The notes: generated from the sequence alone by a model not told the origin. DNA of 7,000 bases from an uncultured Bacteroidales bacterium (GCA_945837185.1 CAMAMZ010000109.1:1-7000); one strand, 5' to 3'; numbered from the stretch's first letter, positions 1 to 6,991 are shown. A program made the numbers and translations.

Positions 1-197
1 TCAGCCGCCAGGCGACCCATGGCCGCTACCACAGAGTCGCGTGCCACGAGATGCACCGAACTCCATGCCGGGTCTTGATATTCATACTCAAAATAAACGC
101 TTGGCGCCTCCTTGTAAGGCATGTCAACATCATCGTCGCATGCGGTGAAGGCCGAGAGAGCCAGCGCTCCAATGAGGATATTTCGTACTAATTTCAT
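1..197 (-). CDS. Partial surface lipoprotein, DUF4843-like (N-terminal 65 codons, runs off left edge)
   Basis: I read this frame directly from the minus strand; only the first 65 codons lie in the window, so the C-terminus is missing because of the window edge. It starts with ATG at 197-195. Residues 1-19 form a lipoprotein signal peptide (Lys3 and Arg5, then a hydrophobic stretch ending F-T-A), and the lipobox cysteine is Cys20. Acidic residues DDDVD follow directly, resembling the export signal that sends Bacteroidota lipoproteins to the cell surface. The part after this (PYKEAPSVYFEY, then RDSVV) resembles the start of DUF4843 proteins, which commonly sit just downstream of susD-like genes of this subtype. 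It lies 61 bp after the SusD-like gene on the same strand, so it is probably the third gene of the same operon and an accessory surface subunit. Its function is unknown. The lipoprotein call is firm; the DUF4843 call rests on memory of the family and is moderate. Confidence 0.75.
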   Translation of the reverse strand, partial: MKLVRNILIGALALSAFTACDDDVDMPYKEAPSVYFEYEYQDPAWSSVHLVARDSVVAAMGRLAA

Positions 198-258
198 ACT
201 TATTGCTACTTATGATTGTATTGTTAATCGTTAATGCTATGCAGAAAATTGCCTGCCC

Positions 259-1686
259 TTATTGCTTGCCATATTCTTCTTCAGCATCCGGGATGGGGAA
301 CACGAAGATGGCATTGCTGGCCGGCACTTCATGAAGGACGTTGCGCACAGCGGTGTTCAGACGCTTGTATTGGAAGAACATCTGTCCTGCTCCGAGATAC
401 TCGCGACGCATCTCACCAATCAGCACATCCTCGTTGATTTCACCCTTATCTGCCAAAGAGGTATTGAGGATACGACTGCGACGCAGGGTGTTGAGGGTTT
501 CCAAAGCATCGCCCGACCCGCTACGCATCTGCGCTTCGGCTTGGATGAGATACATCTCACCCAGTGTCAGCAACACCTGCTTGGGATAAAAACGTGTGAT
601 TTCCTTGCAATACTTCACCATGTAGCCCGTACTGTTCTGTACCCAGTTGGCCAAGCGCACATCGTCGTTGATACCATCGTAGATACCCGTAATGTCGGTG
701 GTGAGGGGCAGGGCAGCACCCTGTGAGGTTGTTTCCGTACGCTTACCGAGGTGAATATCTTCAGAATAGTCGAAGATGGCTTTGTTACGCAGTGCAAACA
801 CCTGCTCGTCGTTGAACAACAGGTCTATCTGCTCTGCCGGTACATTGAAACTGGCTTCTGTGTCAACGAGGCGGAACTTGCCCGAAGCAATGACACGTCC
901 TGCAGCCTGAGCAGCTTCATCGTACTTGCCTTCATCGAGGAGCACACGTGCCAGCAAGGCATCGGCAGCATAATAGTTGGCAACGGCAATATAGCGGTCG
1001 GTTTCCAGCAACTTGTCGGTAATTTCATAGGGCACGACATCGAAGATGGCATCTTCGTCCTTCAGTTCCACCTTGGCCTGCTCAATATCCTGTTTCACCA
1101 GTTCAATTATCTGTGCCACAGTCTTACGCTCTGTAGGTGTCACACCAAAGGTTGTGACATAAGGGATAGCCTTTTCATTGGGACCTACCTTTACATCGGG
1201 GGCAAAGAGGCGGAGCAGATCGAAGTGGAGGTAGGCACGTACAATGAGGCACTGACCCTTTATCTGCTTGCGGTTATGCTCTGTCAACACTCCCCCATTC
1301 TTGTCAATCCAGCGCAGAATGTTGTTCACCTCGGCAATGGTGGCATACATATTGTTCCAGATAGATGAGATTTGACTCTTGATATTGGAACGGTCATACT
1401 CATAATCCGCAATACGGTAGTAGGCGCTGTAGGCGTTGTTAACCGTTTCATAGTCATATTGCTGGGCGAGCACGTCGAGGAAACCGAAGGTCATGTTTTT
1501 ACCATAGAGCGATGACGAAGCCATATCGGCATACACACCAGCCATCGCGTCACGGAAGCCCTGCTCGGTAGAAAAGAGCTTGCTCTCATCGACCGAAGTC
1601 TCCGGCTCTACATCGAGCCAATCGCTGCACGAAGAGAGCAGCGCAGTGCAGAGCAGCACGGCAAAGGTTTTGATATATTTGTTCAT
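259..1686 (-). CDS. SusD/RagB-like surface nutrient-binding lipoprotein
   Basis: This 475-residue protein is the surface lid and ligand-binding partner of the SusC-like transporter encoded just upstream. Residues 1-19 are a lipoprotein signal ending L-S-S before Cys20, followed by SDWLDVEPE, a classic SusD start. The SusD N-terminal region is visible as LFSTEQGFRDAMAGVYADM (about 37-55) and GQCLIVRAYLHFDLLRLFAP (144-163). A TPR-type helix pair follows at ALLARVLLDEGKYDEA (243-258). The C-terminal SusD/RagB domain shows LGEMYLIQAEA (375-385), EMRREYLGAGQMFFQYKRL (425-443) and the closing FPIPDAEEEYG (463-473). The length is within, but toward the short end of, the family range, and no part appears missing. 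The gene begins 31 bp after the susC-like stop, so the two are almost certainly cotranscribed. The ligand cannot be predicted from sequence; glycan and peptide uptake systems both use this fold. Confidence 0.96.
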   Translation of the reverse strand: MNKYIKTFAVLLCTALLSSCSDWLDVEPETSVDESKLFSTEQGFRDAMAGVYADMASSSLYGKNMTFGFLDVLAQQYDYETVNNAYSAYYRIADYEYDRSNIKSQISSIWNNMYATIAEVNNILRWIDKNGGVLTEHNRKQIKGQCLIVRAYLHFDLLRLFAPDVKVGPNEKAIPYVTTFGVTPTERKTVAQIIELVKQDIEQAKVELKDEDAIFDVVPYEITDKLLETDRYIAVANYYAADALLARVLLDEGKYDEAAQAAGRVIASGKFRLVDTEASFNVPAEQIDLLFNDEQVFALRNKAIFDYSEDIHLGKRTETTSQGAALPLTTDITGIYDGINDDVRLANWVQNSTGYMVKYCKEITRFYPKQVLLTLGEMYLIQAEAQMRSGSGDALETLNTLRRSRILNTSLADKGEINEDVLIGEMRREYLGAGQMFFQYKRLNTAVRNVLHEVPASNAIFVFPIPDAEEEYGKQ

Positions 1687-1717
1687 ATTACTTTCTATAT
1701 ATATTATATATAATGTG

Positions 1718-4700
1718 TTAGAATCTTACGTTAACACCCAAAGAGAAGGTGTGTGCATAGGGATAGCTGGTACCACGTTCCTGCTTGATGCTTGCGATAC
1801 GGAAGAGGTCGGTGGTAGAGGCATAGAACTTGAGATAGTCAATACCCCACTTGCGAATCCACTCTGCAGGCACAGTATAGGTGAGTGAGAGGTTTGACAT
1901 GGTGAGACTGTTATTGTCTTGTACGAAACGACTCGTCTGATAGACGGGAGAGGTATCGGTGATGCGACGGAAGGTAGCGATATCGCCAGGTTGCTTCCAA
2001 CGATCATAGAGCACACGTTTATCGGCATTGTAAATGGGGTTGACACCTTCCACCTTAGTAGCCAAGGTAGCGTTGTAGGCCTGTCCGCCCCAACGGTAGG
2101 TGAGCACGGCATAGAGGGTGAGTCCTTTCCATGATACACTGTTCACGATATTACCGTTCACCTTCGGTTCGGTGTCGCCCACCACTACCTTATCGCGATA
2201 GTCGTAAACGAAGGTACGTGAACCGTCGCGCTTGATGTATACCTCGTTACCTGTTGCGGGGTCGATACCTGCTGAACGCACTACATAAATGGCGGTGGTA
2301 GAATTGCCATTCTCATATTGGTTCACCACGGTGCCACCCACATTGCTGTCGGCATTGGCATTGTTGCGCTCGTTCATCTCGGCCAACTCATTGGAAATTT
2401 CCTTGATACGGTTGCGGTTATGGAAAGCGGAAAAGGTTGTTGACCATGTGACGTTCTTGTTGCGAATCCACCATGCCTGCAATCTACCTTCCAAACCTAT
2501 GTTCTCCACCTTACCTACGTTTTCCGTGTAGGAGATGAAACCTGTAGAGGGTGCCACGTTCATAGGCAACAGCAGGTTGTCGGTAAGTTTGCGGTACACA
2601 TCGCCATAGAAGGCCAAGCGGTTCTTGAAGAGTGTGAGGTCGAAACCGGCATTGTAGGCCATGGTTTGCTGCCATTTCAGGTTGCTGTTACCATAACCTT
2701 GCAAGGTTGCGCCCCAGTTATCGAGGTAGATGTCAGCTGCATCGTAGTAGTATTTGGTGATGGCCTGCGAAGAGGCAAAGTTGATACTACCGGTGCTACC
2801 CACCGAACCACGCAACTTCAATGTCATGAAGTCTTCGTTGACAAATTTCTCTTTGTGCACGTTCCAAGCCAAACCGAGTGACCAGAAAGGTGCGAAGCGC
2901 GAATCCTTACCAAACTTAGAAGATCCATCGGTACGGAAAGAGAAGTCAACATAGTATTTCTCATTGTAACCGTAGTTGGCATTGAGCAGCACACCAAACA
3001 GACGCGACACGTCGGAGCTTGCTGTAGGTTTGCTGTTCTCCGCATACTGCTGTGCATAATAGATATTGGTGAGGTTGTCGTTCAAGAAACCTGTTGCCGT
3101 AAAGCCCTGCCCTTTATACTTGCCATCAGTGAAGTTGGTACCGGCTGTTATGTTCAGCGTGTGTACATCCTTGAATGTCTTATAGTAAGAGAGCATGATG
3201 TTACCATCAATCTGCTTGTCGCGCGAATCGAAGAATGTGGCCTTACCTTTACGTGCCACCTCTTCCTCATTCTCAAAGACTGGAGAGTTTGGCGAGAGGA
3301 AGGTTTCAGCCTCGGCAATGGTCTTGGTGATACTGATACGCGAGGTGAGACGGAAGGCATTGAGGAAGCGCCATTCCAAAGAGAGGTTGTCGCGCCAGAT
3401 GGTAGACTTGGTACGGTCTCTGTTTGGCAGTGTGGCATTGATCATGGGGTTCACAGCATTGGTAGAAGTGAAACGCCCCACCATGTCACCGTTCTCGTCG
3501 TAGATACGCTCATAGGGGTTCTGATTAGCATAGGTAGAGAAAGAGCCATAGGGAGAGTTGCGCTCTGTGAGTTCAGAGATATTCAGTTCATTGCGCACGC
3601 GGAAATTCTCACCCATGTTATAGTCGAGCACAGCACTAATGCCATAGTTGTCACGACCAGAACCTTTCATCACACCCTCATTGTTGTCGTAGTTGAGGTT
3701 AAGCTGATAGCGCAGGTTGTTGTCACCACCTTCCAATGTGGCAGAATAACGCTGGGTCAAAGAGGTTTGCAGAGGTTGTGAGAGCCAATAGGTGTTCACG
3801 CCACGTGCCACCTCTTGCAAACGCTCGTTGTAGAGTTTATCTTGAATCATCTGGCCTTCCATACCGCCGGCACCGTAGATGTAAACGCCTGCCAGTCGCT
3901 CATACTCCAGTTTCTCGGCAGCATTCATCAGGTTATAATCGCGCAAGTCGGGTGCAGAGATGGTGTAGTTAGCACTGAAATCCACCTGGATACGTCCGGG
4001 AGTAGGACGCTTGGTTGTGATAACGATGACACCATTGGCACCACGCGAACCATAGATTGCTGTAGCGGAAGCATCCTTAAGGATAATGACATTTTCGATA
4101 CGGTTGATGTCATAGTCGTACACCGTTTGTGCCGACACTTCCACACCATCCATAATATAAAGAGGTGCGTTAGGGTTGCTACGTGAACCTTCTGCCGAGC
4201 CGCGCAAGTCGAAAGTACTCTGTCCGCGCAAGGTCACTTCTGGCAAACGGTTGGGGTCGGAACCATATTCCAACTGTTCTGTGACACGCAAAGAGGGGTT
4301 GAAAACAGAAAGGGAGTTCATAAGGTTGGTGGCACCAATATCTTTAAGCTGCTCACCACTCACCGTCACCTCCGAACCCGTGAAGCTCTCTCGCTTACGG
4401 GTAAAGTAACCGTTCACCACTACCTCTTTCAAATTCGTGGCATCCGACTCCATCTTGATAATCAGGCCTTGCTCACTGTGCTGTCCTCCAAAACGGTATT
4501 TCACGTCTTCCATACCGATGAAAGAAAACACTACTTGCGCCCAATTGCCTTTCTTTACTCTTACCTTGAAAGCACCTTTGGCATCGGTTACACCGGCTGG
4601 CTTGCCGCCCACATTAACTGAAACACCCGGCAGAGGCAAGCCCTCAGTGTCGACCACTGAACCACCCAGACTTACAAAGCCATCGTCGGTAGCTACGTTC

Positions 4701-5038
4701 TGCACCACACGCGCAGGCGACTTCATAATATTTACAAACCGTCCGCTCACACTGTAGGTCAGCGGCAATCCTTCCAACAATTGGGTCATAGCCTCATCAA
4801 TGTTACGCGCATTGATGCGCTTATTCACCTTGTAACGGTTCAGCAGGTCTACGGAATATGAAAACACATACCCCGAAGTCTTGCCCAACTGCTTCAACAC
4901 GACGGGAAGCGGTTGCTCTTTAATCTCTTTATCAAACACCCAGCCCTGGCGCTGCGCATAGGCAGTGCTTGAGCTCAGAGGCGCCAAGAGAAAAAAGGCA
5001 AGAAGCAAAAATAGAATCTTCTTGTTTGTCAGTTCCAT
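1718..5038 (-). CDS. SusC/RagA-like TonB-dependent outer-membrane transporter with N-terminal STN signalling domain
   Basis: This 1106-residue outer-membrane transporter imports the ligand handed over by the SusD partner, using TonB-ExbBD energy. Residues 1-28 are a Sec signal peptide ending A-Y-A before Gln29. An STN (secretin/TonB short N-terminal) domain spans about 36-107, marking a transducing transporter that signals to a FecR-type anti-sigma factor. A carboxypeptidase-regulatory-like beta domain follows (about 121-198), then a TonB-box-like LKEVVVNG (203-210). The plug (about 211-345) includes LYIMDGVEV and KDASATAIYGSRGANGVIVI. The rest is beta-barrel with the subfamily motifs NSPYGSFSTYANQNPYE, PGDIATFRRI and TSRFVQDNNSLT, ending in VRF with a terminal Phe typical of outer-membrane barrels. 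The start ATG has an AAAGGA site 6 nt upstream. The 144-bp gap from the fecR-like gene suggests separate regulation, presumably by the adjacent ECF sigma factor. The barrel subtype resembles transporters paired with DUF4843 lipoproteins, though I recall this rather than having searched it. Confidence 0.97.
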   Translation of the reverse strand: MELTNKKILFLLLAFFLLAPLSSSTAYAQRQGWVFDKEIKEQPLPVVLKQLGKTSGYVFSYSVDLLNRYKVNKRINARNIDEAMTQLLEGLPLTYSVSGRFVNIMKSPARVVQNVATDDGFVSLGGSVVDTEGLPLPGVSVNVGGKPAGVTDAKGAFKVRVKKGNWAQVVFSFIGMEDVKYRFGGQHSEQGLIIKMESDATNLKEVVVNGYFTRKRESFTGSEVTVSGEQLKDIGATNLMNSLSVFNPSLRVTEQLEYGSDPNRLPEVTLRGQSTFDLRGSAEGSRSNPNAPLYIMDGVEVSAQTVYDYDINRIENVIILKDASATAIYGSRGANGVIVITTKRPTPGRIQVDFSANYTISAPDLRDYNLMNAAEKLEYERLAGVYIYGAGGMEGQMIQDKLYNERLQEVARGVNTYWLSQPLQTSLTQRYSATLEGGDNNLRYQLNLNYDNNEGVMKGSGRDNYGISAVLDYNMGENFRVRNELNISELTERNSPYGSFSTYANQNPYERIYDENGDMVGRFTSTNAVNPMINATLPNRDRTKSTIWRDNLSLEWRFLNAFRLTSRISITKTIAEAETFLSPNSPVFENEEEVARKGKATFFDSRDKQIDGNIMLSYYKTFKDVHTLNITAGTNFTDGKYKGQGFTATGFLNDNLTNIYYAQQYAENSKPTASSDVSRLFGVLLNANYGYNEKYYVDFSFRTDGSSKFGKDSRFAPFWSLGLAWNVHKEKFVNEDFMTLKLRGSVGSTGSINFASSQAITKYYYDAADIYLDNWGATLQGYGNSNLKWQQTMAYNAGFDLTLFKNRLAFYGDVYRKLTDNLLLPMNVAPSTGFISYTENVGKVENIGLEGRLQAWWIRNKNVTWSTTFSAFHNRNRIKEISNELAEMNERNNANADSNVGGTVVNQYENGNSTTAIYVVRSAGIDPATGNEVYIKRDGSRTFVYDYRDKVVVGDTEPKVNGNIVNSVSWKGLTLYAVLTYRWGGQAYNATLATKVEGVNPIYNADKRVLYDRWKQPGDIATFRRITDTSPVYQTSRFVQDNNSLTMSNLSLTYTVPAEWIRKWGIDYLKFYASTTDLFRIASIKQERGTSYPYAHTFSLGVNVRF

Positions 5039-5044
5039 GCTTTT

Positions 5045-5050
5045 TCCTTT
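5045..5050 (-). promoter_or_regulatory. Shine-Dalgarno-like site of the susC-like gene
   Basis: AAAGGA on the minus strand ends 6 nt before the ATG at 5038. It is the best ribosome-binding match among the gene starts in the window and supports this start codon. The fecR-like and sigma starts have no comparable site, and the susD-like start has only AGAAAG 4 nt upstream. The SusC-like protein may therefore be translated more strongly than its regulators. Confidence 0.6.
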
Positions 5051-5079
5051 AATTTTTAATTTGACATTACATTTTTAGC

Positions 5080-5103
5080 AAAAGCCAAATCAGCTGATTT
5101 AGC
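5080..5103 (-). terminator. Hairpin with short U-run between the fecR-like and susC-like genes (terminator or attenuator)
   Basis: Read on the minus strand, GCTAAATC and GATTTGGC pair over 8 bp (one U-G wobble) around the loop AGCT, directly followed by TTTT at 5083-5080. The core is a perfect 14-bp DNA palindrome, AAATCAGCTGATTT (5087-5100). It lies about 80 bp after the fecR-like stop and 41 bp before the susC-like start. It could end the sigma/anti-sigma transcript, attenuate transcription into susC-susD if the promoter is upstream of it, or serve as an operator. The U-run is short and the stem is AT-rich, so termination would be weak. Confidence 0.45.
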
Positions 5104-5156
5104 ATTTCTTAATATAATGTTGCATTCAAAAAGAAAAAGAGGAATAGAAAAACGTG

Positions 5157-5170
5157 TTTTTTTAAAAAAA
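5157..5170. repeat. T7A7 palindromic tract in the fecR-susC gap
   Basis: Seven T residues are followed by seven A residues on the plus strand, a perfect 14-bp palindrome only 12 bp past the fecR-like stop. Next to it, plus-strand positions 5128-5152 are all purine except T5145, so the transcript strand is pyrimidine-rich here. With A5 at 5148-5152 and T5 at 5157-5161 flanking CGTG, a weak all-AT hairpin is also possible. Such tracts are stiff or bent and can act as upstream promoter elements, but they can also be simple intergenic AT bias. Confidence 0.5.
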
Positions 5171-5182
5171 GTAAGAAAAGTA

Positions 5183-6223
5183 TTATTTTTGGATATAAAT
5201 TGTATTTCCTTTGATATAGATATTCTCTCCTGTCAGTTCGCGCAGCAAAGCTACGGCATCCTCTACCTTACCCTTACGGTCGCAGGCAAAATGATAGTGT
5301 CCCATGGTCTCTGCCTTGTCACGACACACAACATTGAGGTTGTACCATTGCCCCATGGCCAACAGGATATCTCGCAAAGAAGCGTCCATGAAAAAGAGCA
5401 TACCCTCGTGCCAAGCCAAGGAAGCCTCTAAATCTGCTGTTTCTTTATAAAGGCGTGTCTCCTCAAGCACAGCATGCTCGCCGGGTGCCACCTGCACACG
5501 CTGTCCTCCTCCTTCAACCGTTACCACACCCTCTACCAAGGTTACTTTCGGTTCCTCACCGACATAGTTACGCACATTGAATTTGGTGCCTGTAACATAG
5601 GTGCGCAAGTTTCCTGCCTCTACCACAAAGGGGTGTGCGGCATCGCTTTGCACTTCAAAATAGGCCTCACCGCTTAATGCCACCACACGCTCACGCTCCG
5701 TAAATTGTTCAGGATAAGTGAGTCGCGTACCGGCATTGAGCCATACCTTCGTACCATCGGCCAAGGTGAGTTGGTAATCTTTCCTTTCGGGCACTTCAAT
5801 GGTCTTATACCCAACCGACGTACTTTGAGCTGCTTTGACACGATGCCTACCTATCACCTCCACCTCATCGAGGGCTGCCGCCCGCACTTCCACCTGCGCT
5901 TTTTGAGGCATAGCGGTATAAAGTGTTTCATCGCGTTGCAACCAAGGCAAGGCCATCACTACCAATACAGCAACAGCAGCTGCTGCCGCCATCAGTGTTG
6001 CCACACGTGGCCAAAGCCTATGCTGTTTCTTGGGCAAGCGGGTAGCAGCAAAGGAGTTCCAAGCCTCATCCGTGTCAGGAGCCGCATCTTGTTGGGCCTT
6101 TAGTGCCTCCGTACAGCCGAGCAGCATATCCCATTGCTCATCTGTGGTCATCACCTCCTTCAACTCCTCGTTGTCCAAGAGTTGTAGGATATTGTCGTGT
6201 ATGGCTTTTTTCTTTGGTGTCAT
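5183..6223 (-). CDS. FecR-like anti-sigma factor, inner membrane
   Basis: This 346-residue single-pass inner-membrane protein should hold the neighbouring ECF sigma factor and relay the signal from the STN domain of the SusC-like transporter. Residues 1-72 are cytoplasmic and presumably bind sigma. A hydrophobic Ala/Val-rich helix at about 73-95 spans the membrane. The periplasmic FecR domain (about 140-252) shows LADGTKVWLNAGTRLTYP, LSGEAYFEVQ, HPFVVEAG and VTGTKFNVRNY. The C-terminal domain (about 275-345) matches the Bacteroidota FecR C-terminal type (DUF4974), with FFMDASLRDILLAMGQWYNL and a final NTIYIQK. The linker between membrane and FecR domain carries LDEVEVIG at 118-125, which resembles a TonB box (see findings). 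The gene starts 35 bp after the sigma stop, consistent with a sigma/anti-sigma operon. The start is an ATG with no clear Shine-Dalgarno site, as is common in this phylum. Confidence 0.96.
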   Translation of the reverse strand: MTPKKKAIHDNILQLLDNEELKEVMTTDEQWDMLLGCTEALKAQQDAAPDTDEAWNSFAATRLPKKQHRLWPRVATLMAAAAAVAVLVVMALPWLQRDETLYTAMPQKAQVEVRAAALDEVEVIGRHRVKAAQSTSVGYKTIEVPERKDYQLTLADGTKVWLNAGTRLTYPEQFTERERVVALSGEAYFEVQSDAAHPFVVEAGNLRTYVTGTKFNVRNYVGEEPKVTLVEGVVTVEGGGQRVQVAPGEHAVLEETRLYKETADLEASLAWHEGMLFFMDASLRDILLAMGQWYNLNVVCRDKAETMGHYHFACDRKGKVEDAVALLRELTGENIYIKGNTIYIQK

Positions 6224-6258
6224 TATTTATTAGTAGCTTTGAAAATTGAAAAGGGTAC

Positions 6259-6753
6259 TTAGGAATCGATTGTCTTAACAATTTTTGTGCGTAGAGCCCT
6301 AATAGCTTTCGCCACATGTTTCTTCACACAGTCTTCCGTAATGCCATACTCATCACCTATCTCCGCATAGTGTTTGCCGGAATAGAAACAAGCCATGAGT
6401 ATTTGGCGGTTGCGGGCGGGCAGTTGGTCGATAGCGTGTTGAATGGCTTCCATGCGTTCCTGGTGTTCCAACAAGTCAATGCTTTGGGAACGTTCGGCAT
6501 GGGCAAGATAGTGTTGGGCATAGTTGTCGTGCGCTGCCTGCTTACGGTAATAAGCGGCACATTTATTGCGCACCACACTGTAGAGATAGCCGGCGCGTCG
6601 TGTTGCATCCAGTTCATCAAAGCGGGCAACCAGTTCCTCAAAAGCGGAACTGACCACATCCTTACTCAATTCACCGTCATGCAACAGACCGTATGCCAAA
6701 AAGTACATACGTTGGTAATTATCTTTGAAAAATTGTTCAAAATCAGTCACCAC
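6259..6753 (-). CDS. ECF-type RNA polymerase sigma-70 factor (FecI-like)
   Basis: This 164-residue ECF sigma factor is expected to direct RNA polymerase to the susC-like promoter when released by the FecR-like partner. Region 2 spans about 4-72 (FEQFFKDNYQRMYFLAYGLL, then AFEELV and GYLYSVVRNKCAAYYRK). Region 4 spans about 99-157, with IDQLPARNRQILMACFYSGK and the helix-turn-helix HYAEIGDEYGITEDCVKKHV. There is no region 1.1 or 3, and the length is normal for ECF factors. No ATG is available upstream in frame before the TAG at 6783-6781, and the first internal ATG (residue 16) would cut into region 2. The start must therefore be GTG at 6753-6751 or the adjacent GTG at 6750-6748. A good Bacteroides-type promoter lies about 50 bp upstream, so the sigma/anti-sigma pair is probably made by the housekeeping sigma factor. 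Confidence 0.95.
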   Translation of the reverse strand: MVTDFEQFFKDNYQRMYFLAYGLLHDGELSKDVVSSAFEELVARFDELDATRRAGYLYSVVRNKCAAYYRKQAAHDNYAQHYLAHAERSQSIDLLEHQERMEAIQHAIDQLPARNRQILMACFYSGKHYAEIGDEYGITEDCVKKHVAKAIRALRTKIVKTIDS

Positions 6754-6801
6754 ACTATTTGTCTGACACGCTACAAAATACTATTCTTTTACTTTTGAGC
6801 G

Positions 6802-6831
6802 CAAAGATAACCATATTTTTTGATTATCAAG
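6802..6831 (-). promoter_or_regulatory. Bacteroides-type promoter for the ECF sigma/FecR operon
   Basis: On the minus strand TATCTTTG (6809-6802) matches the Bacteroides -7 consensus TAnnTTTG exactly. CTTG (6831-6828) is one base off the -33 TTTG element, with 18 bp between the two boxes, close to the expected spacing. The start codon of the sigma gene is about 50 bp downstream, giving an estimated leader of about 40 nt. The -33 element lies inside a small inverted repeat (6820-6830). This is a motif match only; the transcription start is inferred. Confidence 0.65.
6820..6830. repeat. Odd palindrome TTGATTATCAA over the -33 box of the sigma promoter
   Basis: The 11-bp sequence has 5-bp perfect arms (TTGAT / ATCAA) around one central base. 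It overlaps the proposed -33 element of the sigma-factor promoter, a position where a bound repressor would block polymerase. In AT-rich DNA such a short palindrome can arise by chance, so an operator role is only a possibility. Confidence 0.4.
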
Positions 6832-6971
6832 ACGAAAAGTGTTACTTTTTATGCTATGTCATCCGATTCTTACAATTTAAAGCAAAACCCATAGCGCAGC
6901 TTTTTCTATATCATGCCACCAAAAATACATACCTAAAGTCATAAACACGGATTTACGAGCGCACATCGAGT

Positions 6972-6991
6972 GCTGAACGTGCGCTGAACGT
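6972..6991. repeat. Two direct copies of GCTGAACGT near the right edge
   Basis: The 9-bp unit occurs at 6972-6980 and 6983-6991, separated by GC, for a period of 11 bp. Just to the left, GCGCAC (6959-6964) is the inverse of GTGCGC (6979-6984), so a small stem is also possible. The stretch is much richer in GC than the AT-rich DNA from 6840 to 6950. No gene is recognisable in 6832-7000; the window ends here, so more repeat copies outside cannot be seen. Confidence 0.5.

Noticed and set aside
751..1368. Plus-strand open frame (205 codons) inside the susD-like gene
   Set aside because: Antisense to conserved SusD motifs, with no recognisable family, promoter or ribosome-binding site.
1703..1714. 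Perfect 12-bp palindrome ATTATATATAAT between the susC-like and susD-like genes
   Set aside because: Alternating AT sequence in a 31-bp gap is readily palindromic by chance; no GC-containing stem or T-run that would suggest a terminator.
3161..3781. Long plus-strand open frame (206 codons) inside the susC-like gene
   Set aside because: It lies wholly antisense to an unmistakable SusC-like coding region, and its translation shows no recognisable domain or signal peptide. It is explained by the codon bias of the opposite strand.
5717..5800. Possibility that the FecR-like protein is a broken or fused gene because of its extended linker before the FecR domain
   Set aside because: The frame is intact from membrane helix through FecR and C-terminal domains with conserved motifs in order, and total length is normal for Bacteroidota FecR proteins.
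6759..6944. Plus-strand 61-codon open frame at the right end
   Set aside because: It spans the sigma-factor promoter on the opposite strand, is AT-rich with low-complexity hydrophobic content, and resembles nothing known to me.
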